64,000 bases of DNA from Xestospongia muta (GCA_963693285.1 OY848918.1:12708263-12772262), one strand, 5' to 3'; counted from the first letter of the stretch, positions 1-13,267 are shown. Numbers and translations: made by a program. The notes: generated from the letters alone by a model not told the origin.

Positions 1-96
1 TTTTTTGGGTACGTTAGGAGACTAGAAAAACAAATAATACATAAGAACACAAAGGAGGCACACACTCGCACACCCACACACACTGATGAAACTTAC

Positions 97-2717
97 TTGA
101 AGGAGTTTTTTCTTTATTTCGTCTACACCCATTACACCCTATACTGAGATTGTAAAGATAACATATTTATACATACAGTAGTACCTTTGGTGTAATCTTT
201 TTATCATCTTTATTACCTTTAATTTGCTACAAAACAAAACAGCATATATAAGTGCATAAAATGAGATATTTACATGTTATGTTGTACACAAAGTCTCCAT
301 TGTTTGTATGATTTAGTCGTTGTCAAAAGCACTCACACCAGATAAGACTAGTTAAATTCTATCCAACTTACCACTGACTGTGGTGTCTTGATGGCTGGTT
401 TTAAGGGTTTAGCAGGTTGAGGAGTACGACTTTGATTTTTACCAGTTTTCTTTGTAGACAGAGTTCCTGCTTTCCCTGACACACCTTTAGTCTGAAAAAA
501 GACTGTCATGATCATTGAAACATTTTGTAGTGTGCCATACCTTCTTTGGAGGTGGTTCCTGTTCCTCTTCACTCTCTTCCTCCTCCTCCTCACTATCATC
601 ATCTTCCTCACTATCCTCCTCCTCATCTTCCTCGTTATCGTCATCCTCCTGTGTACAATAATACATGTACATTGATCATTCATTGTAAGAGGTGTATCTG
701 GTCTCAGAGTTGATGGAGTAATATATTACAACATAATATACTGTACTAGTGAACTAGTACAAGTTGTTTCAGAGTGGTGCATGATTGTAATCATTGACCA
801 GAGAGAGAGACAGACAGACAGACAGATAGACAACTTACATCGTCATTATCTTGATTGTCAGGAGCCTTTCTTTTAACTATTACAAAAGATCAAAAACAGT
901 AAATATAACATTTTCTCTGTTCCAGTTTAGTCAGTCTGAAATCACTCACTGGATTTCTCAGGAGATGATGTCACTTCCATAGAGGTATCATTGTCATTGT
1001 CTTCACTTTCATCTTCTTCATTTTCAGGTTCCTTCTTTGTTGTCTATATAACAAATAGTAACAACATCAAAGAAAAAGATAAATATCAGTAAATAACGCA
1101 ATATAGTGTATCTTAGTACCTTGTTAGTTTTAGGAAGTGTAGATGTCACTGGACCTTTCTGTAAAGAAGGTAGCACAATACACACAAGTAAGTATAATAT
1201 ACACAATGATATTGTTGTTTACCTTCAAATTATTTTTTGTAGGAGGTTCTTTTGTTAAGAAGTCTAAAACAAACACAAAATAACAACATGACTTTAGTAG
1301 TCTCATTAGTAGCTCATAATGGAGAAGTAACAATGTCTGCACATACACTAATAAAGTAAACAATGTCTGCACATACACCAAGATAATAGCCATTAATATG
1401 ACATCTCTACTCTCTAGCTGTGCAGTTCAACAAAATTGGAGGAGCTTCAAAACAAAGTCCCACCCAATCTTATAATAATCTACCACAGCAGTAACACACA
1501 CCTACTACAACATAAGTGAGGTATGCTGACTAATCTGTGGGGTGTTATTGTAAGGCACAGCTACCATAGCAACAGTTACCTGGTTTAATTACTTCCTGTT
1601 CCTCTTCCTCTTCCTCATCATACTCATCTTCATCATCAGAGACAAGAACTAGATTAACAATAGAGAGTGTGGGGTTGATTAATGACGAGCAGAACTACAT
1701 CTCACCTGTTGTCATTTGTCCTGTTATGTGCACTGGTCCAGATCCTACATAATAAAGACACACGAGTAAAGTAATCATATGACCTCTGACCAATCAGATT
1801 ACTCGACTATACTTCAAATTAACCTAGAAACATGCTATAAACTAACAAGCAATTATCTTTTTTTCCTTACAAACACTCAATTAATCGTTAAAAAAATATC
1901 ACTAAAACATAATGCAGTATAGGATACAGTCATCATGTATTAACAATGACAAGTGCCCTTAGAGTGGAAAGGCTTACTGTAACTCTATTAAATCACCATA
2001 AAAGTAATAATTTTAGGATAATGTAAGTCTCGTTTAGTATAGATCAAAGTGTATATAAGCTTTGATCTAGATGGAGAAAGACTGAATAATTTAGCACTGT
2101 AGGAAATTGGACACACCCATAAGGACATGTTGGACAGGTCCATGGCAAATGACAGTGCAGTCATATATATGTGTCCATATAAATGTTGATATATTAATAG
2201 ATATTAATAGTTAATTGATATAATTAATAGTTATTAATAGTTAGTTGATATATTAATAGTTACCTTGTACTAACTCTAACTTTACAGGAGGTTGCAAGGA
2301 GATGAAGAGAGGGACCTAGATAATGACAACGGAACAATAAATAATAGACACATTGATCAGATTAGATAAAATAACTACTCATTGTCCAAGAAATTAACTG
2401 TTTTGCTTTGACCATCATATATCACTACAAAATATTTGAGATTATTTCTTATAGACTATAAACAGCTATCCATAGTGTCACGTAGGATGTCCTGCCAACT
2501 ACTTTATTATAAAGGTAACAATTATATATATTACATTCTATAATACATGTTACAAGACATGAGATGGTTTTTTAAAAACTAACATAGAGTTTACACAGAT
2601 GTTATCTTAAAAAGACTTTCCAGATACAAGGAGTCAATGTCACATTAAATGTCAACATAAAGCATAAAATTGAAAGTAATTTATGTCCATACTACAATAC
2701 ATCTCTCTCTCTCCCCC

Positions 2718-2800
<83 letters not shown>

Positions 2801-4678
2801 ACCTGTTCATTTTTTTCCAATCTTAGTGAAACTATCACATGTTTCATTTCTTCTCCCTCACTATCTTCAGTAGTTAGTGCAACAACGTTTCGTTCATTTA
2901 CCTTAGCAGATACACCAAGACAAGCCTGTAAAGAAAAACAAAATAACAAGAACCAGAATAATGTTGACTTTTGAAGACAGTGTTGTCTTAACAAGCTTAA
3001 CAAAATTATACGTCTACTTTCATGTACACCTGTCATGTGGCTCAACCAATATGACTATGTTGCACGGTCATAATAAAATTACTGCATAGCATGCACAACA
3101 TGGTAGGCAGTCTTAAAATTATTTTGAACCACATAGTATCTATGTAGATGTCCAGGTTTCTCTTTTGATGTATTGTTGTATGCAAGTTTTGAGAGCTAAT
3201 GATAAAGTAACCAATGAGGTTTGTTAACCCCAGTTGTATTTGAAGTTTCTCACAAAGTATATTATACTTCTAGTATTGCTATATCTCTAGTTTCTACTAA
3301 CACTGGTGCTAATTACGCAATCTTTGTTGTAGCTCTAGTCAGTGTTTCATTGTAATCCAGAGTCTTCCAAAACAATTATAGGATAATTTTCAACTATAAT
3401 TTTATTAATAATAATATAATAATGTAAGTCTTTTTTAGTTAAGATCAAAGTGTATATAAACTTTGATCTAGTGGAGAAAGACTGAATAATTTAGCACTGT
3501 AGGAAATTGGTCACACCCATAAGGAGATGTTAGACAGGTCCATGACAAATAACAGTGCAAATATGGCCACTTTATTAGAAAAATTTAGCAATCAATTTTG
3601 AATTAAGAAGGGTCCACCTTTCAAACTTTTAAAGACAATGATAAAATCAGATAAATTTGGAGGGAGAAAATATTGACAAATTTGACAATTGCATCTTGTT
3701 AGCTAAAGTGTTATCCTCCAAGATTATAATTAGGGGTGTGGTCATAGTCAAAAGCGGTCATCCACCAATTTAATTTCATCAAAATCTATTTTATATCAAT
3801 TTGTCAGTATTTTCTCCCACCTAAATTCCTGCTATACAGTTATTTAACAGAGTCAGAGAGCATTACCACTTCAAAAAATTTAATAAACGTAACACTTATA
3901 ATGAGGACTGCTAGCTATGTTTTAAGGAGACAACAAAGATAACTTGAAATTCAAGTAAGGCCAATAAGGAAACTCAAAAAAAAACACTTTAAAGGTTACT
4001 ATCCTCAGTTGGAGTCACGTGTATAGAGGAATTGAGAGAATTATATAGATAAGTGTTTATAAAACTTATGATGATATTTTGTGCATTTTCATCATAAAAA
4101 CCGCACATACACACACAGATATACTAAATTTCAAAAAAATTATGGTTTATATAATTCACCAGATAAACACATGGTTTAGATACATTGAGTAAGGCTGTCC
4201 AATGATCTCAAAGGAAAGCTGTACACTGGTTGAGTGAAAGAAAGAGTCTAGAATGCTGGTAACAGCTATACTTTTAAATATTTAGGTTCTGATATTTGAG
4301 ATTCAGGGAGTGGGGAATTGTGTTAAATTGCCATTAAAAATACTGCGTTCTATTACTGGTAGCTGAAATATGAACTTAAATGAATCTTGATACTAAAGAC
4401 ACTAGTAAAAACTAAAAATAATAAAATTTTGAATAGAGGCACAATACATATCGTCACAATGTCTACTAAACTTACTCCTCTTAATTCAACAGTACTTTCT
4501 AGTCCCTCTGATCTATCATCTTCTCCGTCCCATTCAAACACTTTCCTTTTTGATGACAGTTCTTGAGCTGGAAAATATAAATATACAATACATTAAAGAT
4601 TTCCTTAATAAATGCTTGCTGCAGTTTTTATACTAGTTTACCCCAAAATGTCTCTATCGAGTTCTCCATTGCGTCCAT
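97..4678 (-). CDS. Nucleophosmin/nucleoplasmin-family histone chaperone (3' end outside window)
   Basis: Thirteen exons can be joined in phase: 4678-4642, 4567-4476, 2925-2803, 2315-2264, 1744-1706, 1648-1580, 1263-1223, 1158-1120, 1043-950, 876-839, 648-541, 491-372, 138-97. All have GT-AG borders. The start ATG is at 4678 (MDAMENSIETFW). The N-terminal core shows ACLGVSAK followed by GSGPVHITGQ, a nucleoplasmin-core signature. Three acidic tracts follow (exons 6, 9 and 11), as expected for histone binding, then a basic Lys/Pro linker (exon 12). Exon 13 reads VDEIKKKLLQ, which resembles the first helix of the C-terminal nucleic-acid-binding domain of NPM1; the rest would lie left of base 1. 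Known family role: pentameric nuclear or nucleolar histone chaperone. Exon 3 begins 3 bases from a TC/CA microsatellite. The family call is firm; which of NPM1, 2 or 3 it is remains an inference. Confidence 0.88.
2702..2799. repeat. (TC)n-(CA)n compound microsatellite
   Basis: About 65 bases of mainly TC run directly into about 33 bases of CA. The tract lies in an intron of the nucleophosmin-family gene, immediately downstream of the exon 3 donor on the minus strand. The long open frames here are repeat artefacts. Confidence 0.95.
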
Positions 4679-6074
4679 ATTTCCACTATCTAGAGCTTAA
4701 TACTAAAGTGCACGTGTTCAGCTGTCCTCGTGGTCTTGATACAACTGCGCATGCGTAGAACTGTGTTGGGTATTATAATATTTCCTAGTGGGTGAGCAGG
4801 CTATACACCAAATTCTAATGCAAGCTTTTTCACAAAGGTTTTCAATTACTTCATTAAAGTATGATTATGAACACGCAATGTGTACCTGTACTATTTAGTA
4901 TACAGTAGGGCAATATAGGAGCGAGGCAAGTTCAGTATGGTGATGCTTGAACATGGACTGTCTTATAGATCTGCCAAACTTGTAGTGACTGAGTAATTGA
5001 TGATTTAATTACTTTCAAAATACAAAATGTCTTATCTCCTAAAAGTAATCAAGGCTAGCATTGTTGTTAACAGTTATATGCAATAGACAACAAGTATAAT
5101 TTATGTCACAGAATCTGATCATCATTATATTTCTGTTTTCACAATTGATGGTCTTTTGTACATTCTTTTAGTGGAGATACATTATACCTCTGATTTAGTT
5201 GTAATTACTGTTTCTTTTCCAGTAGAAGTGGCTCTGATGGAAGGCTAGGATCTAGATCTCTCCATACATCCAGATTTTTAACAATCCAGTTCTTATCCCT
5301 TTTTTTCTTTCTTTCATTTCTGGATCTTTTGGTGACTGGACTGGAGTCTCTACTCATTAACTGGACTAATTTCAAGATTTGGACTCTGCTTTTTTATTTG
5401 CTTTATCTGTTAAATTTTTTATAAAATAGTACAACTCTTGATGTGTATACATCATTAACAGTACTAAGTGTGATATTGTGGTACTTTCATTCAGACCTTG
5501 AGGTTTACCAGTTCCTTGATTTGATGATATATATCTGTTGAGGAAAACTCAGTCAAGCTAATGCTATTGCCACTATTGGCAAATAGTAAAGGATACAGGT
5601 GCTAGTACAACTATGGCAAAAATATTTTTTTCTCAATTTCTATATTATTTTATTAATGCTGTATATACATATTGTCATAAATATGTCTAACAAGTCCTTT
5701 ATATTCTTTTATTCTCTTCCTCTAATAAACAGGACAATTGTAAACATGTTGTGATTAATGAGACATCATTTATTAGAGTGGAAGTAATGCATGTTTCACA
5801 ATAGAGTGGCTTGCATCTTACTATACAAACATACATATACATATATACTATATACATACATTATATATATAATATGTGTGTGTATGTGTGCATATAAGGT
5901 AGTCTCAGAAACTTTGATCATGCAAATTAACTTTATAAAGTCTGTTAAAACTATTATAATGAATATAATATATAGTCTACTAACTTGTAGACATATATAA
6001 ATAAAGTTACATTGTTCAAATTAATAATGTGTATGACATTCAAAAATCTTTCATAAAATAGATTTATTTTCCAT
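4679..6074. other. Intergenic stretch between nucleophosmin-like gene and Fringe gene A
   Basis: This AT-rich interval separates the 5' end of the nucleophosmin-family gene from the 3' end of Fringe gene A. The first part must hold the nucleophosmin promoter (inference from position). There is a short TA/CA-rich tract at 5820-5890. I see no protein-coding exon. Confidence 0.5.
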
Positions 6075-9000
6075 TTAATTACATATGGAGGCCTTTGGGT
6101 ATAAATAACAATGAAAGGATTTAAACCTATAAAAATAATGAAGTTCATATTCATATTGGAAAATTAAAATGTACTATACCTTGACTGATCATCTTTGTAT
6201 GGAAATTTTGCATTAGGTACTCTAATTGCATTGTTTTTATATTTTGGATTATGACATAACTGACCACAGCCATAAGCAAAACCAACCTGAAAAGGTAAGA
6301 CAACATTAGAAGTACATTCTTAGTTAGTGTAGTATTCTCACCTGTTGCTTTAAAAATTTTTGGCCTACTTTTTGTTGAGATAAAACCATTGAATGTGGAT
6401 AGATTAAGTGTGTGCGTGTTAACCGTTCATTGGCCAATACTTCTATAGAGAGTGAGAGAACGAGCATGAAAAGGAGAGTGAAAAAGAGTGTGAAAGAGGA
6501 CAAAATGCATGACCATTTCTTCCATGCAGCTCTATATTTCTATAAATTACTTATACTAATCATTCTTTTAAAAATATTCAAGTCACAGGAAAAGTTTCAA
6601 GTTATATTGTTCAAAGTCATTGTCAATTTGTTAGAAAATCACTGTAAATTTTAGAGATCTCACATGAAATAGAGCTCAAAGCTAATAATAAAATCTTTCA
6701 CTATAATAACAGTTAAAAATATATTCAAAGGATGGTGATGACATCATTTCTATTTCCACATTATAACACATTTGATGAATGGTCCAAATAATCAGAAAGG
6801 ACACACACACACACATGTATGTATGTATATGTACGTATATTTATAATATAGGTTATACATTGAGATAGAGGTAGATACATGATTTATAGACTGCATGATG
6901 ACTGCAGGCCAGATGTGCATACACACGTAGCTAAAGAGATTGATGTGTATAATTGACTCGTACCATGTCGACCAATCAGATTGCTTCATTTCAATTGCTG
7001 TATTAGATACGCTGCATCTGCTGCTTTGGATATGTGTGCTTAAGATCTGCTATTAGCTTTAGCTTACAAAGGAATGTTTATCATTTTACTTGTAGTAGAA
7101 GTGGACTTAGTATTAGACTCTATCAATGGAACTTCCAGGGTACATTCCTACACCATCTTGTACTATAGAAATCACTGAAGAAAAGCTCAATGTTTCTCAC
7201 TTTGCGACTCCTATACAGTACCATTTATTCTTTTTATGCATATACTAATTGAAGGTTTGAAGTGTGAACTATACAACGATATTTACCTGAAGCTCAGATA
7301 CATACTAGTTTTTTAAAAAAGGTGACAAAACTGGTCACTTCTGTTAATAACAGACTACAAAGGTTAGTTTTATCATCCTTTGAGAGACAGTTGCTTTATT
7401 AATAAGGTAATAACTCGCTTTTCTTCATTGAAATTAGTAAACTGTTACAAGATGGCGTAGAAATATACCCTAGAAGTTCACGTCACGTTTAATTAGTGAG
7501 TACCTCAACCTTTACATGAAAGGTCCATTATACATGTATTATTTATATAATTATACATATTTCTCTTTTATACTGATTAGTGCTTCACTTGATTATTATA
7601 CATCTACCATGAGAGGTTATAATCTAGCTTGTTCAAACCAGTACTGAAATGTTCAAATTAAAACAAAAACAAAACTTAAATGGTCCTCTATAAATACTCT
7701 ATGTTCCTTCTAGTTTTAGAAGTATATTGTATTGTGGACAAAAAAACATTGTGCCAACCTTACATACATGCATAGATACGTGACCAGATACATAACTATA
7801 CTTAAACTATTTAGTCTCTTACCTACAGCCATTCCAACAGTCGCATCCTCTGGCTTGTGTATTTTATCACACAGTTTAGCCATTGTAATACCATTCCTAT
7901 AATAAATCAGACAGAAAGTTAGTCCAGACAATAAAATACTCTGAGAAAATTTGGACAAGAAATCATGTTTATTATGTTATCAATATCTCAAGGTTTAAAT
8001 TGTCCATTGAAATGTACTCATAGGAAAAATTCTATTACTCGTAATCTTAAGGGCAGAGTAAACTGTGCAAATGATTTGTGCACACACGTAAGTACTAGTA
8101 AAATCAAAAATTTTACTTACCCTAACCAAGGTTTGACTTTTTCTAACATAGGTCTAGATAAACAGTACATAGCACCGGCAGCAGAATGGAACTTTCGATT
8201 CTTGACCTAAAACAGCACAAATCCAATTGTAAAAGATTAGCAAATTTATACTACCCTCCTGTAATTAGGATAATTCACAAATAATAATTTTTGGAAATCA
8301 CTTGTAGATTATGAAATTCATGGACATTCTTCTACAATAAATTTTCCAGCATCAACAGGAAGATAATTAAACCTCCTTATGATACTATCAAATTTTAATA
8401 AATGACTTATAAGGTTTGCTGTGTAGAATTGATGTGTTAACTGTATCCCTAATTCGTTTGTGTCCTTTTCAACATTGTCATCTTCAAACATATTCCTTAT
8501 TATTGAAATGATTTATCATATACTTATGATATTTAGAGCCATGTACACAGTACTACTTACTATATAAGGCCTTTTCCATGGAGTTAAAGGTTTCCCAATG
8601 TATCTAGCCTCAGTTTTAGGATTCATCTTTGATAACAGTTTGACCAAGTTGTCCATAATGACATAAACATCATCATCAACATGACAAAACCAACTTAAAA
8701 AAGAAAAAAAGTTAATAACTACTTAATTTCAATGTAATATTAACAAAAATTATACCTCCTGTTTTAAGTTTATAAAAGGTTAATTTCTACATGCACGCAC
8801 AAGTCTGCCATCTTTAATACACAGATTAAATCATTAGTTTTACGCTTTGCAAATTACTCAAAAATATATAATATCAAATTAACCAACAAACCAATAATTC
8901 CTTGATACATTGTTTATATAAACATTTATAACCACATACTCATAATGTTTATTTTCAGGTCTGAACATCAGTGCCATTTCTTCTCCTGATTTACAACATA

Positions 9001-9751
9001 AACTCCATCTTATGTATAAAATTAAAATGAAAACAATAATAATATTTATATTCAAATAAAATTAAATACCTGCTATAATTAAGTCCACAAGAAATAACAA
9101 CATAATTGATGCCTTGATAAATAATAATAAAGAAGAGTTGGTTGAATTATAATAAAGGCTTCAAAAGTCAAAACAGAGAGATTTAAGAATAACAAACGCT
9201 AATTACAAAAAATTGTTTCTAAAAATGTACTTACCTAACTTTTTACTTTTTTCACGATATTCATCGTCTTCTCCATCAGTCACTAAAAACACATTACTAC
9301 CATTTACTACAGTTAACCAAGTATCATATAAGATTGGTAATCTTTTTTGATGAAATTTCTTAGTAGTTCTGATAGTGATCATAATGTTGTTGCCTGTTTT
9401 CTCGGTGTCACTTAATGTCCGAACTGGAAGATTACCATTTTCAATTAGTTCTTCTGGTCCACAACAAAAATAATCTCTGTGTTTAGTTGGAGTCAATGTA
9501 CCAGTAGATAGTCTAGGAATATCAGACTGGAAAGTGGAAGCAGTTGGAGAAGGACTAGATGTAGTAACAATAACAATTTTCTTTTCAACTGTTGATTTTG
9601 TTTCATTTATAGTCTCAACATTGTTCAATGATGATATTGATAATAATATGATGTCCCCATGCCACCATGATGAGTATGAAATAATGATCAGCAGTACTGT
9701 TATGATTACTACTATAACCAAAACAATCTTAAAATTTCTGGTGACGATCAT
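6075..9751 (-). CDS. Fringe-like GT31 glycosyltransferase, array copy A
   Basis: Nine in-phase exons: 9751-9235, 9112-9070, 9008-8940, 8693-8561, 8206-8121, 7896-7823, 6442-6342, 6286-6180, 6126-6075. They encode about 393 residues. A short cytoplasmic tail is followed by one hydrophobic segment (about residues 9-28), a variable stem, then the Fringe domain: [43 protein letters not shown] (metal-binding DDD), AAGAMYCLSR and [10 protein letters not shown]. Family role: Golgi beta-1,3-N-acetylglucosaminyltransferases such as Fringe act on O-fucose of Notch; the acceptor of this copy is unknown. It is the only copy on the minus strand, has the longest stem, and has AAGAMYCLSRPML where the others have [13 protein letters not shown]. 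Exon 1 probably follows a 5' UTR intron, since an AG precedes the ATG in the paralogues. Confidence 0.88.
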
Positions 9752-9947
9752 AACTCTGTGATAAGAAAGGAATTAAATTTAAAAATAATTCTCAAAAGAT
9801 ATTTGCCTTGACATTAATCTTTATTATATAATTACAATAAAATTAGATTTTACTATCTTAATCTACTCTACTCTAGGAATACTGTCATAAATAGTTCTAA
9901 ATATTTTGCTATAATTATTAGTTTTTATTTATACATAACTCTTTTTC

Positions 9948-10172
9948 AGTTCATTTATTGTCCTTTGATGCTCATAGTTTATGTGTCTTTCTATGCCAGA
10001 TCTCAGGCAGTCCTTTTGAACTTTACATTTTATTATTATATGTATCTTTATAAAGGCTAAGTAATCCTGTCAGTTTAGAGTTAAGATGTAAGGTTCAGGG
10101 GAGGAGACGGTTTATAGTTATTTACTAGGAACAATCCTCAATGGCATTATTTATGATTCTTATAGTTATTGT
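9948..10172 (-). repeat. Conserved upstream block of Fringe gene A
   Basis: Read on the minus strand, this segment matches a block found upstream of Fringe genes B, C, D and E and in two gene-less units at 24.9-26.7 kb. Shared landmarks include TGTCCCTAGTAAATAA-like and GACAGGATTACTTAGCC-like strings. It lies about 200-420 bases upstream of the start codon, so promoter or 5' UTR sequence is a reasonable inference. No coding signal is seen. Confidence 0.65.
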
Positions 10173-11030
10173 TTTAAAACAAGACAAAAAGCTGAACAGT
10201 GTATTAATCTTTCTATAAATTTATATATGTGCGTGTGTGTGCATGTGGTTCAGTCACACTTATAGGAATACGATTACTTTACAATTTCCTTCTATAGTTT
10301 ATTTCGTGTTTCCAACTAATATATAAATTTTAATAAACAATCTTGACCATCCAGCCTATATAAGTACTATCATTTGGCTGATAAGAGATTTATGGTACTA
10401 AATAAACTGACTTTCTAGGACTTGAAATAACAGTTATGATAGATTGCTGATTACTGGTACAATAAAATTGTTTGACATACCCGAGTGAGTGTCACCACTA
10501 GCGTTAATTCCCTGCTTATAAAACACTATTCCTCTTAGGAAGTCAACTTGATTTAGAAGTCTCTAACACAATAGTACCACACCTATTAATAGCTGTATAA
10601 ACCCAACCCATTGTTCATCATTTCCTTTGATGTCATAAATTACAATAATTAACCGCACGAGCAAGCAGTAGTTGCCATGCAGGCGTTCCTTCCTTTTGCC
10701 GAACTCCTGGGTACGAGAGTAAGTTATGAACTAGCCACGCCAATAAAAAATTTGGTCGTCAGTAAATGAGTTGATGTATATTTCTTCGACAGATTTGGCA
10801 ACCTAGTTTGAATGTACTTTTAGGTATTGTTCTTAATTAATGTATTAAAGGGGGGGGGACATGCCAAAATTCAAAAATATTTTTTTTGCATAAATGTTAT
10901 CTTTGACATATGCAATTCACCCTAAAAATATTTTAAAATTTTCTAAAAATTGTTATCACTGTTAAAAGCAAGCTTCTTTTCGAAGCTCTTTTAAGGATTC
11001 TTCTGAGATTACAATGTTCTTCCTAGTAGG

Positions 11031-11868
11031 GTGGGGCTCCCTTGTGACGTCACAGGGGGAACGAATGCTAGCATTGCTAGGTGCAAAGTAATGGCTGAAG
11101 ACTTTCAATGCAATGTATCTAGTCGGTATTCCAGCATATTAAGCCTCTCCTACTCTTCTTCTTCTTTCGATATGATCGAAAGCAGTGACCCTGCTTCGTG
11201 TGTGGAATCTGACCTCGAGGAAGGCTCTGAGAACATAGTTGTTCCATATCAGTATGAACCAGAGGAAAATGGCTCTGAGTCAGAATCTTCAGATGAGTCT
11301 CACAATGATGGGAGGTTACTAAATACTGAATGGTTAGTCTCTTGTGTCTGTTAGTCAGCTATAATAATGAATAAGAAGGCTACATGAGCTGTCTGAGCTA
11401 ACTTCAAAATATTGTGTTATGTTACATATATATAGATACAATTTACCTGTGTAACTGTGGACATTGTATAGTCATGCCTACTGTAGCTGAGTGCATATGG
11501 TGTTGTGAGATAGACATTACAATCCAGAAAATGGGGCAGATTCAAGCACAGATATCCTGTATCACTGAACATGAAGGATTTGAACCTGTTTGCCTAAATG
11601 TACAAGCAGGATATTTCAGTTATAGGCAACATTATGGTACACATGATATTCAGGACCAACCAGGATATGAGTAAGTACAGGGTTTTATTGAACTCACTTA
11701 CAGTAAGCCATTACATACAGGCAATACAAATTTATCTCTTATCAACAGTTTACTAGTTGGTGTTGGGATTGGGTTGGAAGAAAAATACATGTATTACCTA
11801 GCTGTGTTGACAACAAAATTTGGACAAAGTTTCCATCTGCTCATTATGTTCGGTTCAAGTATCACTAA
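11031..11868 (+). CDS. P2X7 C-terminal-like (zinc-binding) domain protein, three exons
   Basis: Exon 1 runs from ATG 11031 (or 11091, MAEDF) to about 11332. It encodes an acidic, Ser-rich head containing VPYQYEPEE and ending LLNTEW. Exon 2 (about 11436-11670) encodes CNCGHC, MPTVAECIWCCEID and CITEHEGFEPVCLN. A GTAAGT donor joins exon 3 (11721-11868) in phase, giving FTSWCWDWVGRKIHVLPSC and a stop at 11866. The Cys pattern and WCW motif are those of the cytoplasmic zinc-binding domain of P2X7 receptors, which also occurs as free intracellular proteins in many invertebrates. No channel part is present. The exon 1-2 junction is unresolved: the best donor (11333) does not match the phase of the obvious acceptor at 11435. 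The gene sits inside a TTAA-flanked foldback element. Confidence 0.72.
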
Positions 11869-12037
11869 CTCAACGAGACTAACATATAGTTAATGAGTTT
11901 AGAGTCAAGAGTAATAATATTAATTATTTTCATAACAAACAAATAATAACATTATTGAACTAATATTGAACTAATTTTGGAGAAGGCTGAAACGACTTCT
12001 GTGGCTCTTGATAGCAGAATCTGACACAAGAGACTAA

Positions 12038-12340
12038 TCATTCAGTATTTAGTAACCTCCCATCATTCTGAGACTCATCTGAAGATTCTGACTCAGAGCC
12101 ATTTTCCTCTGGTTCATACTGATATGGAACAACTATGTTCTCAGAGCCTTCCTCGAGGTCAGATTCCACACACGAAGCAGGGTCACTGCTTTCGATCATA
12201 TCGAAAGAAGAAGAAGAGTAGAAGAGGCTTAATATGCTGGAATACCGACTAGATACATTGCATTGAAAGTCTTCAGCCATTACTTTGTACCTAGCAATGC
12301 TAGCATTCGTTCCCCCTGTGACGTCACAAGGGAGCCCCAC
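12038..12340 (-). pseudogene. Inverted duplicate of exon 1 of the P2X7-like gene
   Basis: The right inverted arm contains a second, almost identical copy of the acidic first exon, starting MGLPCDVTGG and ending LLNTE followed by TGA. The left-arm TGG codon is TGA here, which ends the frame, and no downstream zinc-binding exon lies on this strand. It is probably a by-product of arm duplication or homogenisation, although it keeps the same potential promoter. Confidence 0.7.
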
Positions 12341-13028
12341 CCTACTAGGAAGAACATTGTAATCTCAGAAGAATCCTTAAAAGAGCTTCGAAAAGAAGCT
12401 TGCTTTTAACAGTGATAACAATTTTTAGAAAATTTTAAAATATTTTTAGGGTGAATTGCATATGTCAAAGATAACATTTATGCAAAAAAAATATTTTTGA
12501 ATTTTGGCATGTCCCCCCCCCTTTAAATCAACCAGAAAATACAACTCAATTTTATAAATATGTTCCAAGAAATAATTCAACTTCAAAGATAATCATAATT
12601 AAAATAATCATATGTAATTAATAGAACGGCTCATATAATTGCCTGTATTATCAGATCAATATGCTGTCCTATTATATCCATTAAGACGTTATTGCTAGAC
12701 ATGCAAGTTCCAAGATATCATGCACTCTCCTTTGACTCAGTAGTAAGTACTTTATTTAGTTATAATTGAACTGGGTACTTTGATGCCAGTTAAATAGGCT
12801 AATACTGTCTTTGCCAATGCTAATTCCATCCATGTGAAATTGCATGGCTATCTTGTTATCTCACTAATATATAGAAAATAATAATTTCATAAATAATTAA
12901 ATAATTAATGTTTGAGCATTTGTAGACCACACATGATGAGAATGTGAAAGCTCAGCAGAATATGGACTTGAAAAAATGTAAAAGATAAAATTGGAAAATG
13001 CTTTTTTAAGTGACAAATGACACTGTAT

Positions 13029-13267
13029 CACTGTAAAAATTGATTGGTTGATTTAACTAAAATAATACATGGTTATGCAGACAAAATTAAATATAATGCT
13101 ATTTTAATTACTAACGTGTTATGAAACTGATTGTTTTGTACCTACATAATCAGTAGTGCGTTAGTAATGAAAACAGTGGTGTGCTTATACTTTTTGACAA
13201 AAATAACTTTGCAAATGAAACCTATATAACTAATTAATGGTTAAATCAACAATCAATTTTTATAGTG
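13029..13267. mobile_element. MITE, family 1 (CACTGTAAAAATTGATTG ends)
   Basis: Inverted ends of about 28 bp (CACTGTAAAAATTGATTGG on the left; CACTATAAAAATTGATTG on the other strand at the right) enclose about 240 bp of non-coding AT-rich sequence. A second member lies at 43561-43802 in an intron of Fringe gene D. A degraded end is visible near 60900. Size and ends suggest a Tc1/mariner-type MITE. Confidence 0.7.

Larger units (their letters stand above)
10849..12522. mobile_element. TTAA-flanked foldback element with 500-bp inverted arms
   Basis: The left arm (10849-11348) and right arm (12023-12522) are near-identical inverted repeats of 500 bp each around a 674-bp centre. Both outer ends read A, nine Gs, ACATGCC. 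Both are directly abutted by TTAA (10845-10848 and 12523-12526). TTAA target duplication is the hallmark of the piggyBac superfamily, but no piggyBac transposase is present, so the class is inferred. The element encloses a three-exon P2X7-C-terminal-like gene whose first exon lies inside the left arm. Confidence 0.75.

Noticed and set aside
2692..3045. 117-codon minus-strand frame with Cys-Val and Arg-Glu repeats
   Set aside because: It is exon 3 of the nucleophosmin-like gene read into intron and microsatellite on both sides.
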